A stretch of DNA of 64,000 nt from contig SVQI01000006.1 in the NCBI GenBank assembly GCA_015065455.1, positions 10,239 through 74,238 of the forward strand. Reading direction: 5' to 3'. Positions 1-6,164 of the stretch are shown here, one piece after another. Each line of letters starts with the position of its first letter. The stretch's first letter is position 1. The notes beneath the pieces were generated by a model that ran no database searches, had not been told where the DNA came from, and saw only the letters and a list, made by a program, of their open reading frames with translations. The position numbers and the translations under genes are program-made. Origin of the DNA: Oscillospiraceae bacterium. Its GTDB lineage: Bacteria; Bacillota; Clostridia; Oscillospirales; CAG-272.

Positions 1-77
1 CTCGGGATTCTTCGCTTCGCTCTAGAATGACAACGCGGCGGCGCAGTGAAGGATCTCTGGCGATTCGTTATTCGAAA
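1..77. repeat. Dispersed repeat, direct copy A (cut by window start)
   Basis: These 77 bases recur without a mismatch at 149-225, a period of 148 bp. The core contains CGGGATTCTTCGCTTCGCTC followed by TAGAATGACAACG. Repeats with a similar GAAGAATC / CATTC core are common intergenic elements in many bacterial genomes. The left part is cut by the window edge. Confidence 0.85.
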
Positions 78-128
78 TTCAAAAAATTAAAAGTAACGTT
101 TGTTTCTGCCAAACTTCACTTAGCCCGC

Positions 129-225
129 GTCATCCTCGAACAAGCCGCCTCGGGATTCTTCGCTTCGCTCTAGAATGACAACGCGGCGGCGCAGTGAAGG
201 ATCTCTGGCGATTCGTTATTCGAAA
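129..225. repeat. Dispersed repeat, direct copy B, left flank of the GIY-YIG gene
   Basis: Bases 149-225 are identical to 1-77. Bases 129-148, reading GTCATCCTCGA then AAGCCGCC, extend the element and match the inverted copy at 530-622. The unit is imperfectly palindromic: GTCATCCTCGA on one side, GAAGGATCTC on the other. It overlaps the 3' end of the GIY-YIG gene, whose stop lies at 216. Confidence 0.85.
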
Positions 226-512
226 ACACCCGGAAACAATTTATCTGACAGATCAATCCATTCTGGATTCATCGTTTCAACCAATTCATTTTTTCTAACG
301 CGTAAAAGCCCTTTAAGTTTTTTCTCCCTAAAAATAGCATCATTTATATCATTGTAGCATTCATAGTATACCAAGTTGTGAACATGATATTTTTTTGTGA
401 AACCGTCAAGAAGCTCTTTTTTGTGTTCGTACAGGCGACGCTTTAAATCATTTGTAACACCTATATACATAACCTTGTTTGTTTTATTTGTCAAGATGTA
501 AACGTAATACAT
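216..512 (-). CDS. GIY-YIG nuclease family protein (UPF0213-like, 98 aa)
   Basis: A short single-domain GIY-YIG endonuclease-fold protein. The motif appears as YYVYIL near residue 2 and MYIGVT near residue 15, followed by a conserved Arg (DLKRRLYEHK) and YYE near residue 50; the later EKKLKG segment is also typical. Proteins of this size are usually annotated as UPF0213 or YhbQ-like; their role is uncertain, with DNA repair or mobile-element association suggested. Here the gene sits alone between inverted copies of a dispersed repeat (129-225 and 530-622), and its C-terminus runs into the left copy. That suggests the gene and the repeat move or are maintained together, which is inference. The family call is firm; the function is open. 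Confidence 0.85.
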   Translation of the reverse strand: MYYVYILTNKTNKVMYIGVTNDLKRRLYEHKKELLDGFTKKYHVHNLVYYECYNDINDAIFREKKLKGLLRVRKNELVETMNPEWIDLSDKLFPGVFE

Positions 513-529
513 AATTTATTCCTTATTCT

Positions 530-622
530 GTCCGCCGAGATCCTTCGCTACGCCGCCACGTTGTCATTCTAGAGCGAAGCGAAGAATCCCGTGGCGGCTT
601 ACGCTCGAGGATGACGCGGCGG
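530..622. repeat. Dispersed repeat, inverted copy C, right flank of the GIY-YIG gene
   Basis: The reverse complement of this stretch matches 129-225 with a few substitutions over roughly 80 bases, including GTCATCCTCGA, AAGCCGCC and the exact core GGGATTCTTCGCTTCGCTCT. With copy B it forms an inverted pair framing the nuclease gene. Confidence 0.8.
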
Positions 623-654
623 TGGGACACCAACCATCATCAAACCGTCGTGTT

Positions 655-706
655 GATACTTTTGAATTAACACTTAAAACTTAACCGGTTAAAAACTTGA
701 CTATCT
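655..706 (-). repeat. Cassette 3' element, copy 1
   Basis: Immediately after the stop of the 183-aa gene. Read on the plus strand it aligns with the elements at 1450-1495 and 2040-2085 over about 50 bases, sharing ACACT, AAAA, AACCGGT, a run of A, then CTTTATT. It is the most diverged of the three clear copies. Confidence 0.65.
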
Positions 707-1258
707 TTATTGCAATATAGTTTTAATTGCTTCAATATCGTAATCATTCTTAACGGGTAAAAAATCGATATTTTCATATTTCACATCAGGATGCTCGTCA
801 AATAAATCTTTATCTATTAAAACAACTGCTTTTTTACATATATCATTCTTTAACAAGTCATTACACTCATTAATAGCAGCTTCAACTTCACCTTTTATAT
901 CTACATATTCATCTTCAATTTCTGCTAACCAGATATTTTTCTCTGCATCAAAACAAGGATCAAATTCGTTTAAAATAAGGGTGTCTTTATAAACAAAGAA
1001 ACCGTAACCAGTAAAATTATCATTATTACATCGGTAATAATCAATGGGCAAGTTTTCTTTTTTGATCAAATCGTATAATTTGATATAATACGAAACTGTG
1101 CAAAGCCAAGAGTATTTTTCTTTTGTGTCCTTATAGTAACGCGACTTTTTATATTTATAATAATCAATGGGTGTTAGCACTAGTAAAAACAATAAAAAAA
1201 CAACAGCAATAGGGATAAGCAAAATAGTTGTTATAATTTTTGTAATATTCTTTTTCAT
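707..1258 (-). CDS. Hypothetical membrane-anchored protein, cassette 1 (183 aa)
   Basis: I do not recognise the family. A Lys-rich N-terminus is followed by a hydrophobic segment (about residues 8-30), so the protein is probably anchored by one helix. The rest is hydrophilic and acidic, with many Tyr, Asp and Glu. The ATG follows GGGGGTAAAATA and lies just downstream of the conserved cassette promoter at 1279-1307. The downstream element resembles those behind the next two genes although the proteins are unrelated. The C-terminal two-thirds could be a small globular domain facing either side of the membrane; topology cannot be decided by eye. Confidence 0.6.
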   Translation of the reverse strand: MKKNITKIITTILLIPIAVVFLLFLLVLTPIDYYKYKKSRYYKDTKEKYSWLCTVSYYIKLYDLIKKENLPIDYYRCNNDNFTGYGFFVYKDTLILNEFDPCFDAEKNIWLAEIEDEYVDIKGEVEAAINECNDLLKNDICKKAVVLIDKDLFDEHPDVKYENIDFLPVKNDYDIEAIKTILQ

Positions 1259-1278
1259 TATTTTACCCCCTTTAGTGT

Positions 1279-1307
1279 ATTATAGCATAAAAGCGGCGAA
1301 GCCGCAA
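1279..1307 (-). promoter_or_regulatory. Cassette promoter 1
   Basis: On the minus strand: -35 TTGCGG, 17-bp spacer ending in TTTTATGC, then -10 TATAAT (extended TGC form). A small TTGCGGCTTCGCCGC hairpin overlaps the -35. The segment TTTTATGCTATAATACAC is shared with cassettes 2 and 3. Confidence 0.8.
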
Positions 1308-1420
1308 TAATTATTCATTATTCATCAGCGTAAGCGGCTTCATTTTTCATTATTCATTTGAAAATCCGTTCACTTTTAATGAATGTTGAATATTGAAAAA
1401 TGAATAATCCAAACAAAAAT
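1305..1420. repeat. AT-rich inverted repeat (TTATTCATTATTCAT type)
   Basis: Left part has ATTATTCATTATTCAT and TTCATTTTTCATTATTCAT; right part has AATGAATGTTGAATATTG and AAAAATGAATAAT in the opposite sense. The stretch can fold into a long A/T hairpin and lies between cassettes 1 and 2. The cassette 2 terminator begins just after it. Confidence 0.6.
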
Positions 1421-1421
1421 C

Positions 1422-1495
1422 CGCCCTCTTACGAGAACGGATTTTCGTTTGGAAACGACACTCAAAATGGAACCGGTCTAAAAAACTGATTTTCT
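1422..1495 (-). repeat. Cassette 3' element, copy 2, with terminator-like hairpin
   Basis: Contains the hairpin AAATCCG / CGGATTT (about 1422-1450) followed, on the plus strand, by GACACTCAAAATGGAACCGG and then AAAAAACTGATTTTCTTT. The second part is almost identical to 2048-2085 behind the next gene. On the coding (minus) strand the order is stop codon, conserved element, hairpin. Confidence 0.75.
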
Positions 1496-1879
1496 TTATT
1501 CAAATTCTAATATATAAATTGCAGTCGAATTCTCTGTTGTACCTGTACATTCTAACTCAAGCCTAGTATCGTACCAATAAATATTTTTAATATTATATTC
1601 ATATAGCCCAGCACCATCATTATGAATCGAAATTGCTTCTTTGTCAACTGTTTTTCCATTAGAGTTAACAACCATGATTTGTGCCTTAACCGGACCAAAA
1701 GGCCACTCAGGTGAGCCGACTTGATAAAGAACAAATTCAAACTCACTATTGGGACTCATTTCTCGATATATTTCTCTTTTTTCAAAATATTCTGCATAAA
1801 TTAAAAGCGAAATGAAAGAAAATATCGCAACTAATATTATAACAATCAGTGAAACAATTACCACTTTAAGTTTCTTCAT
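1496..1879 (-). CDS. Hypothetical membrane-anchored protein, cassette 2 (127 aa)
   Basis: Family not recognised. An N-terminal hydrophobic segment (about residues 5-29) is followed by a ~95-residue domain that looks extracytoplasmic and beta-rich (SEFEFVLYQVGSPEWPFGP, then a mid-domain VDKEAISIHNDGAG and a Trp-Tyr strand). It could be a lipoprotein-like or immunity-like domain, but no lipobox is present. The ATG follows AAGGCGGTGAT, a near-perfect anti-SD complement carried in the conserved cassette leader. It is unrelated in sequence to the neighbouring cassette genes. Confidence 0.6.
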   Translation of the reverse strand: MKKLKVVIVSLIVIILVAIFSFISLLIYAEYFEKREIYREMSPNSEFEFVLYQVGSPEWPFGPVKAQIMVVNSNGKTVDKEAISIHNDGAGLYEYNIKNIYWYDTRLELECTGTTENSTAIYILEFE

Positions 1880-1901
1880 ATCATCACCGCCTTATATGTG
1901 T

Positions 1902-1930
1902 ATTATAGCATAAAAGCGGTGGAACCGCAA
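1902..1930 (-). promoter_or_regulatory. Cassette promoter 2
   Basis: Minus strand: TTGCGG, 17-bp spacer, TATAAT, with the same TTTTATGC upstream of -10 and the same AAGGCGGTGAT ribosome site 9-10 bases downstream as cassette 3. The leader is only about 20 nt. Confidence 0.8.
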
Positions 1931-2009
1931 TACTTATTACCTCTTACCTATTACTTCTTACTTCCCAAAAATCCCGAATAATGAGTTTAAGTGAAGAGTA
2001 AAAAAGTAA

Positions 2010-2085
2010 AATCCCGCCCACTTTCGTGAACGAGATTTTTGGCTCCGACACTCATAATGGAACCGGTCTAAAAAACTGATTTTCT
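2010..2085 (-). repeat. Cassette 3' element, copy 3, with terminator-like hairpin
   Basis: Hairpin AAATCCCG / CGAGATTT (about 2010-2039), then plus-strand GACACTCATAATGGAACCGG and AAAAAACTGATTTTCTTT, matching copy 2 with about one substitution in 38 bases. It abuts the stop codon of the 155-aa gene. Confidence 0.75.
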
Positions 2086-2553
2086 TTAAATTTGTATAAA
2101 AGATAATATTTCAAAATACAAAGACAATAGCAAAAGTGGTATGCCAAGGATATATGTCAATCTTTTCTCCGCTATTTTATCTCTCCCCGTATCTTTAATT
2201 GAATAAAACATTATAATCATAAAACAAATCGGTAGACATATAGGCAGAAAAAGCACGGTGGAGATTCCTTTGCTTAAAACAAATCTAAAAGCATCAACAA
2301 CAACAAGATCTAACACAATAAAACACGTACATAAAATGAGTGCTTTATTCATACTGTCGTTCATCTGATTTCTGAAACACTTTTGTAAACTCTTAATAAT
2401 TAACGGAACAAATAATAGTCGTAAATAAGTATGTAGAATTACATCGACCGCAAAATTTTTTAATATTAAGGATAAAACAGCAAGTAAAATCAAAGTCACA
2501 GCAAGTGCAGCAATGATCACAGTAAATATAATACGTTTCTTTGTTTCATACAT
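2086..2553 (-). CDS. Hypothetical multi-pass membrane protein, cassette 3 (155 aa)
   Basis: Family not recognised. Four or so hydrophobic segments can be read (about residues 8-31, 36-55, 66-90, 97-115 and a last one near 130-152), separated by short polar loops, so it is a small integral membrane protein. The N-terminus is Lys/Arg-rich (ETKKR), which suggests the N-terminus inside. The start follows AAGGCGGTGATTTT in the shared leader. There is no detectable relation to the other cassette proteins except membrane association. Confidence 0.6.
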   Translation of the reverse strand: MYETKKRIIFTVIIAALAVTLILLAVLSLILKNFAVDVILHTYLRLLFVPLIIKSLQKCFRNQMNDSMNKALILCTCFIVLDLVVVDAFRFVLSKGISTVLFLPICLPICFMIIMFYSIKDTGRDKIAEKRLTYILGIPLLLLSLYFEILSFIQI

Positions 2554-2574
2554 AAAATCACCGCCTTTACGTGT

Positions 2575-2603
2575 ATTATAGCATAAAAGCGGTAGAGAAG
2601 CAA
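2575..2603 (-). promoter_or_regulatory. Cassette promoter 3
   Basis: Minus strand: TTGCTT, 17-bp spacer ending CGCTTTTATGC, TATAAT. Sequence from CCGCTTTTATGC to ATACAC is the same as in cassette 2. Confidence 0.8.
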
Positions 2604-2604
2604 G

Positions 2605-2835
2605 ATGTTAGTGATATTCTGTGTTTCACACAGAGTGATATTTTTACTTCGTGAAAGCGATATTGAAACCTTTGGTTTCAGTGATATTAAATCCGTCCCC
2701 TAACCCGACGAAGTCGGATTTCATCACGAAGCGATTTCACCCGAACGAAGTGAGGATTTATCCCGTCCATCAGGACGGATTTAGTTGAAAAAGAAAAGAC
2801 AAGTCTTTCGACTTGTCTTTTCTTTTTCTGGGTGT
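2605..2835. repeat. Chain of mini-hairpins with GTGATATT and GATTTCA(T/C)C spacers, ending in a terminator
   Basis: This is the content of the 335-bp gap between cassettes 3 and 4. Short palindromes (GTGTTTCACAC, TTCGTGAA, GAAACCTTTGGTTTC) are separated by (A)GTGATATT or CGATATT at roughly 24-bp steps. A second series follows (CGACGAAGTCG, CACGAAGCGA, CGTCCATCAGGACG) with ATTTCATC / ATTTCACC / ATTTATC spacers. The last hairpin, AAGACAAGTC / GACTTGTCTT (about 2795-2827), is flanked by A- and T-runs and would act as a terminator in either direction. No reading frame is present. Confidence 0.6.
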
Positions 2836-2887
2836 TTTGAACTTAATGACACGAATAAAAAATGCCTGAAAACTGAAAAGTTTTATA

Positions 2888-3160
2888 TTAAGCTAATGTG
2901 CTTTTTATCATTTGTATCAATTTAGGAAATGTATCTTCTTTCTCTTTATATTGGTAAGAACTATCACATAGCATTTCATCATTGTGATATATTTCGCCCC
3001 TATCCGTTATAAAAGTATGAACTTTTCCGTTTTGCTTTATCTTAGCAATCATATTTCCAAAGCATTTTGAATCATATATAAAATCAATTAATATTGCATC
3101 ATTCGGCAACGCAGAAATAATAAACTGTTTCATTTCATCAATAGAAAAATACTTACTCAT
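2888..3160 (-). CDS. Hypothetical small soluble protein, cassette 4 (90 aa)
   Basis: Family not recognised. No signal peptide or membrane helix. A helix (SIDEMKQFIISALP), a beta-rich centre ending in FITDRGEIYHNDEML, and a C-terminal helix (PKLIQMIKS) suggest a compact alpha/beta domain. Ribosome site AAGGCGGTGAGTTT lies directly before ATG in the same leader type as the other cassettes. Behind its stop, plus-strand GACAC..ATAA..AA..AAAACTGA (about 2835-2885) resembles the 3' element of the others, more weakly. Confidence 0.55.
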   Translation of the reverse strand: MSKYFSIDEMKQFIISALPNDAILIDFIYDSKCFGNMIAKIKQNGKVHTFITDRGEIYHNDEMLCDSSYQYKEKEDTFPKLIQMIKSTLA

Positions 3161-3180
3161 AAACTCACCGCCTTGGGTAT

Positions 3181-3209
3181 ATTATAGCATAAAAGTGATA
3201 ATAAATCAA
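3181..3209 (-). promoter_or_regulatory. Cassette promoter 4
   Basis: Minus strand: TTGATT, 17-bp spacer ending CTTTTATGC, TATAAT, then AAGGCGGTGAG. The -10 region and ribosome site match cassettes 1-3; the spacer is more diverged. Confidence 0.75.
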
Positions 3210-3249
3210 TGCGAAGCATTGTGTTTTTAATTCGTGGCGAAGCCACACC

Positions 3250-3337
3250 GAACTTATTACCTCTTACCTTTTACTTATTACTTCCCAAAGCCCCAAGGAC
3301 TTTTGAGGTAAGAGTGAAGAGGTAATAGGTAAGAAGT
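3250..3337. repeat. Inverted repeat (TTATTACCTCTTACC type)
   Basis: CTTATTACCTCTTACC with TTACTTATTACTTCCC on the left and GAAGAGGTAATAGGTAAGAA on the right form a long inverted repeat. A partial copy (TTATTACCTCTTACCTATTA) lies at about 1934-1975 between cassettes 2 and 3. Confidence 0.6.
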
Positions 3338-3368
3338 AAGCCCCAAGAACTTATCGTCCTTGGGGCTT
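3338..3368 (-). terminator. Hairpin downstream of tRNA-Thr
   Basis: AAGCCCCAAG and CTTGGGGCTT arms, loop about 10 nt, immediately after the tRNA 3' end on the minus strand. The tail is only weakly T-rich. Confidence 0.5.
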
Positions 3369-3444
<76 letters not shown>

Positions 3445-3460
3445 GCTTCATCGAGATATC

Positions 3461-3489
3461 ATTATATCAAACCATATATTTTTTGTCAA
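3461..3489 (-). promoter_or_regulatory. Promoter of tRNA-Thr
   Basis: Minus strand TTGACA, 17-bp spacer, TATAAT: a perfect sigma-A consensus about 17 bp upstream of the tRNA 5' end. Confidence 0.85.
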
Positions 3490-3521
3490 TACCTTTTGCA
3501 AGATATTTCTTTGTACACAAT

Positions 3522-4199
3522 TCATTGTCTTTTTGTCTTTTTCTGTATGTTTTTATAATCAGGACAATAGCGTAGAAGAAGCTCATAAAACTCCTTATTA
3601 TGCCCTTTTACTCTTAAATGCGTCAACTCGTGATACACTACCGATTCGATAAATTCATAAGGCTTTTCCATAAGCCAAACTGATAGCCAAATTCTTCCCT
3701 CTTTTGTATTACAGCTTCCCCATCGTGTCTTCATATTTTTTAAACGCCATTCGTTTGCAGAAATCCCCGATATTCTTTCACACTTCTCTGTCATTTGTGG
3801 CATTATCTCACTCAAAGCATCTCTGTAAACATCAGCCAAAGCTTTTTTTCTTGACTCAACCGTACTGTTTTTTCCTACACAAATAACTATATCGTTCCCT
3901 TTAAAATAATACCCCTTATTTTTCTCCGTATCAGTATGCAGAGTATATTTTCTTCCCCAAAAAAACCTTTCTTCTCCCTCTGAAAAAGTCTGTTCTTTTT
4001 TATTTCTGCTGGAAACTTTTTCTATTGTTTTTTCTAACCATTCTTCTTTAGAATTTACAAAATCAATTATATCATAGTCATTCATAAACAACGGTGCAGA
4101 TACAAAAACTTCTCCGTTATTTTTCACACGGAGATATATATTCTTTATTCTTTTTTTGACAACAAAAACGTCAATTCCGTCAACGTTGATTATTTTCAT
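3522..4199 (-). CDS. YgjP/WLM-like zinc metallopeptidase family protein (225 aa)
   Basis: Member of the YgjP-like family (M48-related, formerly DUF45). The C-terminal part carries the gluzincin signature HELTHLRVKGH followed by NKEF (about residues 192-206), in which two His and Glu would bind zinc and catalyse; WGSCN near residue 164 is the usual upstream motif. The N-terminal half is the beta-rich domain with KRIKNIYLRV. In-vivo substrates are poorly known. I use ATG at 4199, which has GAGG five bases upstream, rather than the GTG at 4205. The gene is divergent from rnpB. Confidence 0.85.
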   Translation of the reverse strand: MKIINVDGIDVFVVKKRIKNIYLRVKNNGEVFVSAPLFMNDYDIIDFVNSKEEWLEKTIEKVSSRNKKEQTFSEGEERFFWGRKYTLHTDTEKNKGYYFKGNDIVICVGKNSTVESRKKALADVYRDALSEIMPQMTEKCERISGISANEWRLKNMKTRWGSCNTKEGRIWLSVWLMEKPYEFIESVVYHELTHLRVKGHNKEFYELLLRYCPDYKNIQKKTKRQ

Positions 4200-4224
4200 A
4201 TCCACCTCATAAAAACACTATGAC

Positions 4225-4253
4225 TTGACAAAAAACAAAAAAATAAATATAAT
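4225..4253 (+). promoter_or_regulatory. Promoter of rnpB
   Basis: TTGACA, 17-bp A-rich spacer, TATAAT: perfect consensus. The predicted start is at about 4260, matching the RNA 5' end inferred from pairing. Confidence 0.9.
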
Positions 4254-4260
4254 ACAAACG

Positions 4261-4640
4261 TACCAGACGGTGCGTTCGCGTAATATCATGCCGAAAGGTC
4301 TTATTGCGAGGAAAGTCCGGGCTTCATAGGGCAGGATAACGGATAACGTCCGCCGGAGGCGACTCCCGGGAAAGTGCAACAGAAATAAACCGCTGATATT
4401 TTATCAGTAAGGATGGAAAGGCGAGGTAAGAGCTCACCGGCATAATGGTAACATTGTGCAAATGTAAACCCTATCTGAAGCAACACCGCATAAGAGTATG
4501 TAGCAATACAGCGGCTGCCCGTCGTTTACTCTTGGGTGGCACGGAGCTTTTTGCTCCGAAGCTTGTCGGTAACGGCAAGCGAAGATAGATGAACGCAGTC
4601 AAGCTTTGCTTGGCACAGAACCCGGCTTACAAGTCTGATA
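4261..4640 (+). ncRNA. rnpB: RNase P RNA (M1-type)
   Basis: The catalytic RNA of RNase P, which matures tRNA 5' ends. Hallmarks seen: GAGGAAAGTCCGGGCT (CR-I) near 4308, the GTAAGAGCTCACCGG region near 4425, and ACAGAACCCGGCTTA (CR-V) near 4616. The ends pair as P1 (TACCAGAC at 4261-4268 with GTCTGATA at 4633-4640, one mismatch). Length of about 380 nt suits a bacterial RNase P RNA; type A versus B was not resolved. It is flanked by a consensus promoter and a strong terminator. Confidence 0.95.
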
Positions 4641-4648
4641 TACCATTT

Positions 4649-4687
4649 ATATATCCCCCACAAAATTTTGTGGGGGATATATTTTTT
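4649..4687 (+). terminator. rnpB terminator
   Basis: ATATATCCCCCACAAAA / TTTTGTGGGGGATATAT stem followed by TTTTT. It is symmetrical enough to also stop minus-strand transcription from ruvX, whose stop codon lies at 4686. Confidence 0.9.
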
Positions 4688-5108
4688 ATAACATTCTGTT
4701 ACTGTCCATATAATTTTGCAATATTATCTGCGCAGAAAGGGTATCAACTACGCCCTTTCTTTTTTTGCCGCGCGTATTCGTTTCATTCAAAAATTTATGC
4801 GCTGCCATAGTAGTGCATCTTTCATCAAAAAGCACAACGGGTAAACCCGTCTTTTCCCTAAGTCTTTCAGCAAGCTTTGCAACCTTTTCTGATTTCGGGC
4901 CCAAAGTTCCGTTCATATTAACGGGATTTCCGAGAACAAGCATTTCAACAGACAGTTCACTCGCTTTTTCGGCAATCTTATTTATAAGTCTGTTTATATC
5001 TCTTTCCTCAATATTTCCTACACCGTTTGCAAGAAGTCCCAAAGCATCACTGACAGCAATCCCCGTTCTTGCTTCGCCGTAGTCTATACCCATAATTTTT
5101 TTAGCCAT
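4686..5108 (-). CDS. ruvX: RuvX/YqgF, Holliday-junction resolvase-like rRNA-processing nuclease (140 aa)
   Basis: RNase H-fold protein of the YqgF/RuvX family, essential in many bacteria and implicated in 16S rRNA 5' processing. The first strand motif MGIDYGEARTGIAVSD (residues 6-21) carries the first catalytic Asp, LGNP occurs near residue 60, FDERCTT near residue 93, and the C-terminal KRKGVVDTLSAQIIL carries the last Asp. Full length for the family. It is the last gene of the minus-strand run before rnpB. Confidence 0.93.
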   Translation of the reverse strand: MAKKIMGIDYGEARTGIAVSDALGLLANGVGNIEERDINRLINKIAEKASELSVEMLVLGNPVNMNGTLGPKSEKVAKLAERLREKTGLPVVLFDERCTTMAAHKFLNETNTRGKKRKGVVDTLSAQIILQNYMDSNRML

Positions 5109-5134
5109 ATTCCAGCATCACTTTCGTTTTATTT

Positions 5135-6091
5135 TCAATTAAATCTCATACACTCTACAACGCCGGCAATAACCTCATCGCACCATTCGTGTATATCATC
5201 AAACACTTCTTCTTTATTCGTTTCATTTACAAGCTCGTGTCTTGCGCCCTCATAGAGCTTAAACGTCAGATTGTTTATTTCTGCATCCTCTAACGCCTTA
5301 AACACCTCTGTAACACCTTTACCCTTAGCACCGATCGGGTCATCGGAACCGCTTATCATCAATATAGGCAAGCTTTTCGGCACGTCGTTTGCCCATTCGG
5401 GATACGAAACATTATCGTAAAGTCTTAAAAGGTCATTGTATCCTCTTGAAGTGAAGGTAAAATTACATAATTCATCGTTATCGTTATCTATACCGACCTG
5501 TGCATCTCTCGACAGCCACGCCATCGGTGTTTTTTCGGGATAATCCATATCAAAAACCTTCATTATAGCATCCTTTAAAGACTGGCGCTTTGAGCGTCCG
5601 CCCTTAAATCTTGCCGTAAACTCAGTCAGCGCAAGCCCCTGCTTTAACGGAAATTTACCGCCCACCGTTCCTGCAATTATAGCACCGTCAATGTCAGTTC
5701 CGTGATCAACTATATAGTCACGAAGCACAAGACTTCCCATACTATGTCCAAACATAATATACGGTAGTCTTTTGTATTTTTGGCGCATTATAACACGCAA
5801 CGATTCTGTATCCTTGCTGAAATAATCATATCCCTTTTTTGCTCCGAAAAAGCCGAGATCATCCTTTGTTTTTGCGCTCTTTCCGTGTCCTCTCATATCA
5901 AAACCGCAAACAACTATTCCCTTTTCGCACAAATACTCCGCAAAATGCTCGTATCTTTCCATATATTCACACATTCCGTGAATAATCTGAAACACTGCCT
6001 TAGGAGTTACGTCAGGTGTATACACGTAGTATACTATCTCAGTTTGCTCATCATCGGAAATAAAACTCTTTTGTTCTTTTGTATAAGCCAT
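5135..6091 (-). CDS. Alpha/beta hydrolase (lysophospholipase / monoacylglycerol lipase-like, 318 aa)
   Basis: Serine hydrolase of the Hydrolase_4 (serine aminopeptidase S33) group. The oxyanion segment is FQIIHGMCEYMERY (about residues 35-48). The nucleophile elbow GHSMGS is near residue 115, the acidic residue lies in SGSDDPIG and the His in GARHELVNE. No signal peptide, so cytoplasmic. Substrate is probably a monoglyceride or lysophospholipid, by family analogy only. The ATG follows ATGAGGAATTGGA. A strong hairpin separates it from the kinase gene. Confidence 0.85.
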   Translation of the reverse strand: MAYTKEQKSFISDDEQTEIVYYVYTPDVTPKAVFQIIHGMCEYMERYEHFAEYLCEKGIVVCGFDMRGHGKSAKTKDDLGFFGAKKGYDYFSKDTESLRVIMRQKYKRLPYIMFGHSMGSLVLRDYIVDHGTDIDGAIIAGTVGGKFPLKQGLALTEFTARFKGGRSKRQSLKDAIMKVFDMDYPEKTPMAWLSRDAQVGIDNDNDELCNFTFTSRGYNDLLRLYDNVSYPEWANDVPKSLPILMISGSDDPIGAKGKGVTEVFKALEDAEINNLTFKLYEGARHELVNETNKEEVFDDIHEWCDEVIAGVVECMRFN

Positions 6092-6129
6092 TCCAATTCC
6101 TCATTACATAATCTTACTGTGTATATTAC

Positions 6130-6157
6130 TTAGGCGGCACCTATACGTGCCGCCTAA
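6130..6157 (-). other. Intergenic hairpin
   Basis: TTAGGCGGCAC / GTGCCGCCTAA, 11-bp perfect stem with 6-nt loop CTATAC, between the PfkB kinase stop and the hydrolase start. On the minus strand no T-run follows, so it may be a weak terminator or an mRNA processing/stability element. Confidence 0.6.
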
Positions 6158-6164
6158 AATTTTG

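Noticed and set aside
1-225. CRISPR-like direct repeats
   Set aside because: Only two direct copies of a 77-bp unit with one ~71-bp spacer and an inverted copy nearby; no cas genes.
2605-2790. CRISPR array
   Set aside because: The repeated words are 7-8 bases and the variable parts are palindromes, not spacers; no cas genes.
655-3210. Integron cassette array
   Set aside because: No integron integrase and no attC structure with paired R/L boxes; only the modular layout is similar, so it is reported as an unexplained cassette array.
4301-4486. Open frame on the minus strand
   Set aside because: Lies wholly within RNase P RNA; no protein-like character.
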